Assembly (NCBI GenBank): GCA_900541355.1
Contig: UQJU01000011.1
Coordinates: forward strand, 1-35,289
From: Candidatus Avelusimicrobium fimicolum
GTDB lineage: Bacteria > Elusimicrobiota > Elusimicrobia > Elusimicrobiales > Elusimicrobiaceae
DNA: 35,289 nucleotides
Direction: 5' to 3'
Both the position numbers and the translations under genes were made by a program. This document shows, piece after piece, positions 15,861 to 22,274 of this stretch (position 1 is the stretch's first letter; every line of letters starts with the position of its first letter). The notes under the pieces were generated by a model, which ran no database searches, was not told the DNA's origin, and saw nothing but the letters and a program-made list of their open reading frames with translations.

Positions 15861-16565
15861 ATGAAAGGATTTATGAATACTTTATTCTTGTCGTCATCCT
15901 GGAAAGTTGTAGTCCAGGATCTGTTGTTTTGTAAGAGTGCGGCAACAACTAACGACAGATTCCCGACTACAACACTCGGGAATGACATCGTTATGCAAAA
16001 AGGAGGTCATCCTGAATTTATTTCAGGATCTACCACTTGGGTTGTTAGCCGTGGATTTACCCTTATAGAACTTTTAGTCGTCGTCCTCATTATTGGTATT
16101 TTGGCGGCGGTGGCGCTCCCGCAATACAATGTGGCGGTAGAAAAGAGCCGCTTGGTTCAGCAAATTACAATGGTGGACGCCATTGTCCGCGCGCAAGAGG
16201 TTTATTATATGGCAAACGGAACTTTTGCCAACGACTTGGACAATTTGGATATTTCCTACCCCAAGGGTTGCACCTTTGACGGGGGCGCAGGCGACCATAC
16301 TTGGGTAAATTGCGGTACATTTTCAGTAAATTACGCGCACGGTTCTGATAACAATGTGCACGGCTCCAATGCGTCCAGGTGGGACCAAGGCACCTTGCGC
16401 TACGAACGCATAATGTCCGTCGGTCCTCAGGCCAATGACGCGCACAAAACCTTTTGCCACGCACAAACCTCAGACAAAACCGCCAATGCCGTGTGCAAAA
16501 GTATGGGCGGAACCAATCCCGTAAACAGCCCTTTATTTGGCGGTTTTACCCGTTATACGTTGTAA
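15861..16565 (+). CDS. Type IV pilin/pseudopilin with an in-frame repeat inserted in its leader
   Basis: 234 residues. The mature pilin starts at the prepilin site G65^F66 (RGFTLIELL, Glu+5 = Glu70), followed by a hydrophobic helix, LPQYNVAVEKSR and a C-terminal globular part with several Cys. A pilin leader is usually short; here it is 65 residues because repeat-derived sequence (LSSSWKVVVQDLL, HPEFISGSTTW) sits between MKGF and GFTL. The DNA shows GGATTTA at 15867-15873 and again at 16053-16059, 186 bp (62 codons) apart. Removing one copy and the insert restores MKGFTLIE. AAGGAG precedes the first ATG. Prepilin peptidase could still remove the whole insert. A later ATG at 15993 is an alternative start with no good ribosome site. 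It probably serves in a pilus or type II-like secretion filament. Confidence 0.88.
   Translation: MKGFMNTLFLSSSWKVVVQDLLFCKSAATTNDRFPTTTLGNDIVMQKGGHPEFISGSTTWVVSRGFTLIELLVVVLIIGILAAVALPQYNVAVEKSRLVQQITMVDAIVRAQEVYYMANGTFANDLDNLDISYPKGCTFDGGAGDHTWVNCGTFSVNYAHGSDNNVHGSNASRWDQGTLRYERIMSVGPQANDAHKTFCHAQTSDKTANAVCKSMGGTNPVNSPLFGGFTRYTL
15867..16059 (+). repeat. Repeat insertion inside the pilin gene, flanked by 7-bp direct repeats
   Basis: It is flanked by GGATTTA (15867-15873 and 16053-16059). Inside are a forward hairpin unit (15893-15929), a reversed unit (15951-15986) and a third hairpin unit GTCATCCTGAA..TTCAGGATCTACC with tail (16006-16049). The forward unit differs from the unit in copy B (35056-35092, complement) at only two positions of 37. 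The length is a multiple of three and no stop codon occurs in the pilin frame. Confidence 0.85.
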
Positions 16566-16586
16566 AAAGTGTAAAAACAGGCTATA

Positions 16587-16617
16587 AAAAACCGCGCCCG
16601 TAAAGAGCGCGGTTTTT
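16587..16617. terminator. Bidirectional terminator between pilin and the Lys/Ala-rich gene
   Basis: 11-bp stem AAAAACCGCGC/GCGCGGTTTTT (16587-16597/16607-16617) with a 9-nt loop. The T/A arms make it functional on both strands, between convergent genes. Confidence 0.9.
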
Positions 16618-16634
16618 AGTAAAACTAAAACGGC

Positions 16635-17261
16635 TTATTTGGCCAGTTGTTTCCAAGAGTTGGCTTCGTCTTTGAGCGCTTTTTTAGCGTCTTTGGCGGC
16701 CTTTTTGGCTTCGGCTTTCTTGGCCTCGTTGGCTTCTTTTTGCGCTTTGGATTTGGCCTTAGCGTCGGCTTTGGCTTGTTTTAAAGCGTCCTTTTGAGCC
16801 TTGGCTTTCGCTTTGGCGTCTTTTTCGGCTTTTTTAGCGTTGGCTTTGGCGGTTTCGGCCTTTGTCTTGGCATCAGATTTAGCCTTGGCCGCTTTGGTTT
16901 TGGCATCCGCTTTGGCGGTGGTGGCTTTGGCTTTTAAATCTTTTTCAGCCTTTTTAGCATTGGCTTTGGCATCAGCCTTAGCCTGTTTAGCCTTCGCTTT
17001 GGCCTGGGCCTTGGCTTCGGCGGCTTTGGCCTTGCTGTCAGCAGAGTTGTTGGAGGCCTTAGCCGCTTCCAACTTGGCTTTGGCATTGGCTTTTTGGGTT
17101 TCCAGATTCTTTCTTAACGTGGTTACCTTGGACATCGTGCATTCGTTAATGCAGGTTACATCCGCAGCGGCGCAACCGCAGTTATCGGTAGCGGCGAAAG
17201 CGGCAGTCGGCCACGCGGCGGACAACGTCAACGCGAGCGCGAACAAGATTGTTTTCTTCAT
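16635..17261 (-). CDS. Secreted Lys/Ala-rich helical protein with a Cys-rich head
   Basis: 208 residues. A signal peptide (about 1-23, ending AAFAA) is followed by a short cysteine cluster (DNCGCAAADVTCINEC, 26-41) and then about 150 residues of almost pure Ala/Lys/Asp/Glu (repeated AKADAKAK-like blocks). This predicts a long charged alpha-helix, comparable in composition to histone H1-like tails or LEA-type proteins. The four cysteines could form disulfides or cross-link the protein. Function is unknown; structural, surface-charge or polyanion-binding roles are possible. AAGGAG lies before the ATG. The low-complexity DNA also gives a long open frame on the other strand, which is an artefact. 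Confidence 0.75.
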   Translation of the reverse strand: MKKTILFALALTLSAAWPTAAFAATDNCGCAAADVTCINECTMSKVTTLRKNLETQKANAKAKLEAAKASNNSADSKAKAAEAKAQAKAKAKQAKADAKANAKKAEKDLKAKATTAKADAKTKAAKAKSDAKTKAETAKANAKKAEKDAKAKAKAQKDALKQAKADAKAKSKAQKEANEAKKAEAKKAAKDAKKALKDEANSWKQLAK

Positions 17262-17357
17262 TTTGTTTCTCCTTTTGAAATTTAAATATCTTACTTTTTT
17301 ATTTTACAAAAATTCGTTTTACGCACTCAACGCCCGATTTTTAATTAATTTTTTTTC

Positions 17358-17392
17358 TTGGCGGAGGATGTAATTTTGATAAAATAATATAT
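17358..17392 (+). promoter_or_regulatory. Extended -10 promoter giving a leaderless permease transcript
   Basis: TTGGCG (17358-17363), 16-bp spacer, then TG-A-TAAAAT (17377-17385), with only 7 nt to the ATG at 17393. A GGAGGA at 17363-17368 is too far upstream to serve as a ribosome site. Confidence 0.5.
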
Positions 17393-18457
17393 ATGGAAAC
17401 GATAGTTGCTTCTACCCCTTGGTGGATAAATGCGCTTTTAGGTATAGTGGTAGCCAATTTATTGGTGTGGCCGCTTGCGTCGCGCTGGGTGGAAAGCCAC
17501 TTGGAAATTTTCCTTTTAATGGTCGGCGCCGCGGCGGTAACCATTAGCGGCGGTTGGAGCGTAGATTTTATTTACGAAACCTTGCAATATCCCGTTAATG
17601 TGGCGTTTATCGTGCTGGTTGTAAGCGTTATCTTCAATAATTATTCCCGCTATATTTTCCGCGTGCTTTTTGCGTTCTTCCGCAAATTAGAGCCGCAATA
17701 CAGTTTTGCCCTGTTGGTGTTTTTGCTTGGAATTACGTCTTCCCTCGTCAGCGTAACAGTGGCGGCTTTGGTTTTGGCCGAAGTATTAAAGGTTGTTAAT
17801 TTGGAGCGTCTCTCCACCGTTCGGATTACCGTTTTTGCCTGCTACGCTATTGGGTTGGGCGCAGTGCTTACGCCGCTTGCCGAACCGTTGGGGCTAATTA
17901 TTAATAACGCTCTTACCGGGGCGCCGCACTTTGCGGATTTCTTCTTTTTAATGCGTCATTTCTTTGTGTGGATTGCTCCGGCTATTTTGTTAATGTCTGC
18001 GGCGGCGGGGTATTCGGCGCGTCACGCGGGTACTACGATGCAAATGCACATCCGCGAGGATAAAGAAACATACGGCTCTATGTTGCGCCGGACGTGGCAT
18101 ATCTATATGTTCGTGGCTGCACTTAATTTAATTAGCGCGGGGTTACGCCCCTTGGCCCAAAGTACCATTACACATTTGGGCGGAAAGGTTCTCTTTTTGG
18201 CCAATGCGGTGTCTGTGATTATTGATAACGCGACCTTGGCCGCGATTGAAATTGTACCCACTATCTCTATGAACGACCTTATCTATATGGTGATCGGTCT
18301 GGCGGCGTTTGGAAGTATGCTGGTTCAGGGGAATTTGCCCAACATTGTGGCGGCTGAAAAGTTAGGCATTAAAAGCCGCGAGTGGGCTTCTGTCGCCGTG
18401 CCGACAGGGCTCGTGCTTATGGGTGCTTACTTCATCATTTTGTGGATTGCTTTATAG
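17393..18457 (+). CDS. DUF1646-like membrane permease (ArsB/NhaD-type ion transporter superfamily)
   Basis: 354 residues, about ten membrane helices in two halves. Conserved polar breaks are GAVLTPLAEPLGLIINN (about 163-179), NAVSVIIDNATLAAIEI (about 275-291) and VQGNLPNIVAAEKLGI (about 312-327). Paired Asn/Asp in mid-helix loops are typical of the ion-transporter superfamily that includes NhaD and ArsB. This supports a Na+/H+ or anion role, but the substrate is not known. The family name is from memory of the pattern and is moderately certain. The gene looks leaderless. An overlapping hairpin (ATAGGCC/GGCCTAT, 18454-18460/18463-18469) covers its stop codon. Confidence 0.7.
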   Translation: METIVASTPWWINALLGIVVANLLVWPLASRWVESHLEIFLLMVGAAAVTISGGWSVDFIYETLQYPVNVAFIVLVVSVIFNNYSRYIFRVLFAFFRKLEPQYSFALLVFLLGITSSLVSVTVAALVLAEVLKVVNLERLSTVRITVFACYAIGLGAVLTPLAEPLGLIINNALTGAPHFADFFFLMRHFFVWIAPAILLMSAAAGYSARHAGTTMQMHIREDKETYGSMLRRTWHIYMFVAALNLISAGLRPLAQSTITHLGGKVLFLANAVSVIIDNATLAAIEIVPTISMNDLIYMVIGLAAFGSMLVQGNLPNIVAAEKLGIKSREWASVAVPTGLVLMGAYFIILWIAL

Positions 18458-18494
18458 GCCTGGGCCTATATCAAACAGGGCCTTTTGGCCCTTG
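18454..18494. repeat. Two adjacent GGCC-containing hairpins after the permease
   Basis: ATAGGCC/GGCCTAT (18454-18460/18463-18469) and AGGGCC-TTTT-GGCCCT (18477-18482/18487-18492). No strong T-run follows. They may act as a weak terminator or attenuate read-through into the next gene. Confidence 0.45.
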
Positions 18495-18498
18495 TGGC

Positions 18499-18527
18499 TT
18501 GCTTACCTAATTAGTACCCTATATAGA
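18499..18527 (+). promoter_or_regulatory. Promoter of the exported receiver-domain gene
   Basis: TTGCTT (18499-18504), 17-bp spacer, TATAGA (18522-18527). An AGAGGG ribosome-like site overlaps the expected start region before the ATG at 18537. Weak call. Confidence 0.35.
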
Positions 18528-18536
18528 GGGAAAAAT

Positions 18537-19721
18537 ATGAAAAAATACTTAATTTTTGTTTTAGCCTGTCTAATGGCTGCGCCTTCTTTCGCGCAAAAAG
18601 TTCCAAAAGCACCCAAAATAAAAGGACAGGCGCGTATTATCAAACAGCAAGTCCGCACACTCGGACAAGCAAATGCGCTTACACAAATTCCGCTTTCGAC
18701 GTTTGTATTAAATAATGTGCGCAAAGTGCAGGGGAAAGTGATTTTATCAGCCCCCGTGCCGAATATTCCGCAAAGCAGTTTAATTGCCGAGCGGCTAATA
18801 GCGCAGACTTTGCCGCCTACGGAGCCGTTCCGTTTGCCGCTTTTATTGATTGACCCGTCGTATGAACAGCGTTTAGCGGTAGCAAAGCAATACAAAACCA
18901 CCTTGGAGAATTTCCAACAATTTAAAAAGGAAATTAATCCCGTTTTATATTATCAGATGAAACCGTCCGAACGGCGCGTTTTGCCCGCTGTGGAAAAAGC
19001 CCGTTGGGTGGATAAAATTTTGGCAATGCACAACCAACTGCGCGCGTTGAATATTTTAGTGGCGCCGCACGACCAACCCTTGGTTCAAGCCAATCTGTAT
19101 GTGCAGTATGCCATGGAAACAATAGAGCCAAACTTTGTGGGACTGTTAGATTCCGGCTTGCGGGAAAAAAGGACGGACCGCAAATTTAACCAAAAGGAAT
19201 TTATGATGGAACCGCCGAAAGATGGACGACTTGCCTCCTTGAAAAATTATTTGCCCTATTCGTTGCGTTTGCGCCAGGCCGCAAACAAAATGCCTGCCGG
19301 TATTAAAATGGCCGTACTAAACGACCGCGCAAGTGCGTTGGAGGCTATACAAGATAAACATAAAACGGTTTTCTGCCCCAAATGGGAAATTACCGCCTAT
19401 CACGATACGGAAGCGTTATTAAACGATATTAAATACGGACGTGCGCAATACGACATTATCCTTACGGACTTAATGGTGCCGGGCGGCGGCGGGTATTATT
19501 TAACGGCGTCCTTACGCCACCAAGGTTTTGGCGGGGTTATTTTGGCCGCTACGGCTTTTCAACCCGAGGAACGGCTTAGTATTGGGCTTTTTAATAAAGG
19601 GTTTGACGGTATGCTTTCTCTGCCGGAAAACTTTGAATTGAATAAAGAGTGGCCGCTGGAAATGATGGAGCATTTTAACAATTATTTCTATTACCGGGAT
19701 TTAAACGGTTGGAAGCGGTAA
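18537..19721 (+). CDS. Exported protein with a C-terminal receiver-like (CheY-fold) domain
   Basis: 394 residues from ATG 18537, chosen because it gives a clear signal peptide (MKKYLIFVLACLMAAPSFAQ) behind AGAGGG. A longer frame from 18423 overlaps the previous gene and lacks these. Residues about 20-250 are a basic, helical region of unknown type. Residues about 255-385 match a response-regulator receiver: MAVLNDRAS, YDIILTDLMVPGGGGYYL with the phospho-acceptor Asp at about 311, ILAATAF with Thr339, and GFDGMLSLP, where the expected Lys is Leu (about 362). Receivers normally work in the cytoplasm with histidine kinases, so an exported one is unusual, and the missing Lys argues against normal phosphorylation. 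No partner is adjacent. Function unknown. Confidence 0.72.
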   Translation: MKKYLIFVLACLMAAPSFAQKVPKAPKIKGQARIIKQQVRTLGQANALTQIPLSTFVLNNVRKVQGKVILSAPVPNIPQSSLIAERLIAQTLPPTEPFRLPLLLIDPSYEQRLAVAKQYKTTLENFQQFKKEINPVLYYQMKPSERRVLPAVEKARWVDKILAMHNQLRALNILVAPHDQPLVQANLYVQYAMETIEPNFVGLLDSGLREKRTDRKFNQKEFMMEPPKDGRLASLKNYLPYSLRLRQAANKMPAGIKMAVLNDRASALEAIQDKHKTVFCPKWEITAYHDTEALLNDIKYGRAQYDIILTDLMVPGGGGYYLTASLRHQGFGGVILAATAFQPEERLSIGLFNKGFDGMLSLPENFELNKEWPLEMMEHFNNYFYYRDLNGWKR

Positions 19722-19738
19722 GAGAACTTTTTTCAGCA

Positions 19739-19775
19739 AACGCGGTTAGGTTTCGGCCTGCCGCGTTTTTTGTTT
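19739..19775 (+). terminator. Terminator after the receiver-domain gene
   Basis: 7-bp stem AACGCGG/CCGCGTT (19739-19745/19761-19767), followed by TTTTTGTTT. It sits immediately before the hydrogenase promoter. Confidence 0.8.
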
Positions 19776-19802
19776 GACAGGTTAAAGAAACCTAGTTATA
19801 AT
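19774..19802 (+). promoter_or_regulatory. Perfect-consensus sigma-70 promoter of the hydCBA operon
   Basis: TTGACA (19774-19779), exactly 17 bp, TATAAT (19797-19802). Transcription should start near 19809, leaving a leader of about 105 nt with two hairpins: TTTCGT/ACGAAA (19818-19823/19829-19834) and GGAGCG/CGCTCC (19858-19863/19866-19871). GAGAGGA (19902-19908) is the ribosome site of hydC. Confidence 0.88.
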
Positions 19803-19914
19803 GGAAATATCTGTTCTTTTCGTAATACACGAAATTATAAGTTGTCTGCCGTAAACAGGAGCGCTCGCTCCGCCGTTGCTTTAAACGCTTAATTTTTATA
19901 AGAGAGGAACGCGT

Positions 19915-20400
19915 ATGACAGACCGTTTCGCACCTGCCGTAAAGATTCTGCAAGACCATCAGTACGATAGTGCCAAGTTAATCCCTATTTTGCAAAAAGT
20001 ACAAGACGAATATACTTATCTGCCCGAAGATATTATGCGTTTTGTGGCTAACGAATTGGATATTTCGCCTGCCAAAGTGTTTGGTGTAGCCACTTTTTTT
20101 GCGCACTTTGCCATTACCCCAAAAGGCAAACACATTATCAAAGTGTGCAACGGTACGGCCTGCCACGTCAAGGGCTCGTCCTTTGTTATTAATACGGTCA
20201 AAGATAAACTGAAATTAAAAGACGGACAAGACACCACCGCAGACGGAATGTTTACGTTAGAGTGCGTTTCCTGTTTGGGGGCGTGCGGTTTGGCTCCCGT
20301 AATGGTAGTGGACGATGTTGTTCACGGTCAAATCACCCCGGCTAAGGCCGTAGAAATTATTGACGAAATTGCCCGCCAGGAGGCCAAAAATGCCGACTAA
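19915..20400 (+). CDS. hydC: NAD-linked [FeFe]-hydrogenase subunit HydC (NuoE-like, [2Fe-2S])
   Basis: 161 residues, full length for the NuoE/HndA family. A helical N-terminus (SAKLIPILQKVQDEYTYLP, KVFGVATFFAHF) is followed by a thioredoxin-like [2Fe-2S] fold. The four cysteines lie in CNGTACHVKGS (about 77-87) and CVSCLGACGLAP (about 117-128). The subunit passes electrons between HydB and the rest of the complex. It is the first gene of the operon, and its last codons overlap the start of hydB (ATG at 20390). Soluble cytoplasmic complex. Confidence 0.93.
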   Translation: MTDRFAPAVKILQDHQYDSAKLIPILQKVQDEYTYLPEDIMRFVANELDISPAKVFGVATFFAHFAITPKGKHIIKVCNGTACHVKGSSFVINTVKDKLKLKDGQDTTADGMFTLECVSCLGACGLAPVMVVDDVVHGQITPAKAVEIIDEIARQEAKNAD

Positions 20401-22273
20401 AAATATTGAACAAATAGCCGAAGAATATAACTCGGCTTACAAAAAAATTACCGGACGTGTGGTTATTTGCGGCGGTACAGGGTGTATTGCCGGCGGTTCT
20501 AAAAAGGTGTACCAGGCTTTTCAAGAAGAAATGGAAAAACGCAAAATCGGCTTTTGCTTGCAAATTACCAAAGATTGCCACGAGAACTATTTGAGTTTTT
20601 CCGGATGCCGCGGTTTTTGTGCGCAAGGCCCGTTGGTGAGCGTGGGCGATATTTTTTATACCAAAGTAAAACCGGCGGACGTGCCCGAAATCGTGGAAAA
20701 AACACTTTTAAAAGGTGAAGTGATTGACCGTTTGTTATATCATAATCCGGCCAATAACCAAAAGGCCAAAACGGTAGCCGATATCCCCTTTTATGCCCAG
20801 CAGGAACGCATTTTACTGCACGATTGCGGGCGCATTAATCCCGAAGATATCAACGAATATATTGCGCACGGCGGTTATCAGCAAGCCAAGCGCGCCTATA
20901 CGGAAATGACAGATGCGGAAGTTTGCAAAGAAATGATTGCTTCCGGCCTGCGCGGCCGCGGCGGGGGCGGTTTTCCTACGGGCAAAAAGTGGGATTTAAC
21001 CCGCGTGGAACCGGGACCTAAAAAATACGTCATTTGCAACGCGGACGAGGGCGACCCGGGCGCGTTTATGGACAGAAGTGTAATGGAAGGAAACCCTAAC
21101 GCGGTTTTGGAAGGGATGATGATAGCCGCACGGGCGATTGGCGCGGACGAGGGATATATTTATGTGCGTATGGAATATCCGTTGGCGATTGAGCGCGTGC
21201 GCACCGCTATTAAACAGGCCGAAGCCTTGGGTTTGTTGGGCGAAAATATTTTTGGTTCCGGTAAGAATTTTAAAATTCATGTAATGGAAGGAGCCGGAGC
21301 CTTCGTTTGCGGAGAGGAAACCGCCTTGATTGCGTCTGTGGAGGGCAAGCGCGGTATGCCTAAAATTAAGCCGCCTTTTCCCAGCCAATGCGGGCTTTTT
21401 GGCAAACCGACCGTTATTAATAATGTGGAAACCTTGGCTACCGTAGCCAAAGTGCTTGAAATGGGGGCAGAAGCCTTCCGCAAAATCGGCACCTTGGGCA
21501 GCCCGGGTACTAAAACCTTTGCCGTAACGGGGCATATTGCCAATACAGGCTTGGTGGAAGTGCCCATGGGGACCACCTTGCGCCAAGTGATTGATGATGT
21601 GGCCGGCGGCACTACTAATGACGACGGTACTGTTAATAAAGCCGCTTTTAAAGCCGCGCAAATCGGCGGGCCGTCCGGCGGATGTTTGACACGGGAGCAT
21701 TTGGACCTTCCGTTAGATTTTGATTCCTTAAAATCAGTAGGCGCGATGGTGGGTTCCGGCGGACTTGTGGTAATGAATGACAAAACCTGTATGGTTAATG
21801 TGGCCCGCTTTTTCTTGGAATTTACACAGCGCGAATCTTGCGGTAAATGCGTTCCGTGCCGCGAGGGCACCGAGCAAATGCTTACGATGTTAAATGATAT
21901 TGTGGAAGGGCGCGCCACCTTAAAAACCTTGGAAAACTTGGAAGACTTAGCCAAAGCGGTGCAAAAGGCTTCCCTGTGTGCTTTGGGCAAGACGGCTCCC
22001 AATCCGGTGCTTTCCACCCTTAAACATTTTAAAGAGGAATATTTGGCGCACGTGGTGGATAAACGCTGTCCGGCGGGTGTGTGCAAAGCCTTGGCGCGTT
22101 TTGAAATTAGAGAGAACAAATGTAAGGGGTGCGGTATGTGTAAACGCGCCTGCCCGGTGCAAGCCATTAGCGGCGAAGTGGGCAAACCCCACCACATTGA
22201 CCCCAAAAAGTGCATTAAATGCGGTGGTTGTAAATCCACCTGTAAATTCGGCGCGGTTGTAACGGGAGCGTAA
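20390..22273 (+). CDS. hydB: NAD-linked [FeFe]-hydrogenase subunit HydB (NuoF-like flavoprotein)
   Basis: 627 residues from ATG 20390, preceded by AGGAGG; this start is better than an upstream one at 20360. Layout: N-terminal [2Fe-2S] thioredoxin-like domain (CGGTGCIAGG and CRGFCAQGP), NuoF FMN/NADH domain (LRGRGGGGFPTGKKW about 182-196, then NADEGDPG), a [4Fe-4S] site (ESCGKCVPCREGT about 482-494), and a C-terminal two-cluster ferredoxin (CKGCGMCKRACP; CIKCGGCKSTC). It oxidises or reduces NAD(H) through FMN and is the flavin subunit in electron-bifurcating hydrogenases such as the Thermotoga type. Gene order hydC-hydB-hydA matches those operons. Whether bifurcation with ferredoxin occurs is inference. 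Confidence 0.95.
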   Translation: MPTKNIEQIAEEYNSAYKKITGRVVICGGTGCIAGGSKKVYQAFQEEMEKRKIGFCLQITKDCHENYLSFSGCRGFCAQGPLVSVGDIFYTKVKPADVPEIVEKTLLKGEVIDRLLYHNPANNQKAKTVADIPFYAQQERILLHDCGRINPEDINEYIAHGGYQQAKRAYTEMTDAEVCKEMIASGLRGRGGGGFPTGKKWDLTRVEPGPKKYVICNADEGDPGAFMDRSVMEGNPNAVLEGMMIAARAIGADEGYIYVRMEYPLAIERVRTAIKQAEALGLLGENIFGSGKNFKIHVMEGAGAFVCGEETALIASVEGKRGMPKIKPPFPSQCGLFGKPTVINNVETLATVAKVLEMGAEAFRKIGTLGSPGTKTFAVTGHIANTGLVEVPMGTTLRQVIDDVAGGTTNDDGTVNKAAFKAAQIGGPSGGCLTREHLDLPLDFDSLKSVGAMVGSGGLVVMNDKTCMVNVARFFLEFTQRESCGKCVPCREGTEQMLTMLNDIVEGRATLKTLENLEDLAKAVQKASLCALGKTAPNPVLSTLKHFKEEYLAHVVDKRCPAGVCKALARFEIRENKCKGCGMCKRACPVQAISGEVGKPHHIDPKKCIKCGGCKSTCKFGAVVTGA

Positions 22274-22274
22274 T

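Noticed and set aside
15861..16060. Pilin leader extension as a frameshift or sequencing error
   Set aside because: The insert is exactly 186 bp, stays in frame, is flanked by a 7-bp direct repeat and is made of units found at two other places.
16801..17373. 190-residue hydrophobic plus-strand frame rich in Ala/Leu/Phe
   Set aside because: It is the antisense of the low-complexity Lys/Ala gene, which has the signal peptide and ribosome site; the frame is an artefact of GCC/AAA-rich DNA.
21277..22239. 320-residue minus-strand frame
   Set aside because: It lies fully inside hydB, which has all family motifs; no ribosome site or domain.
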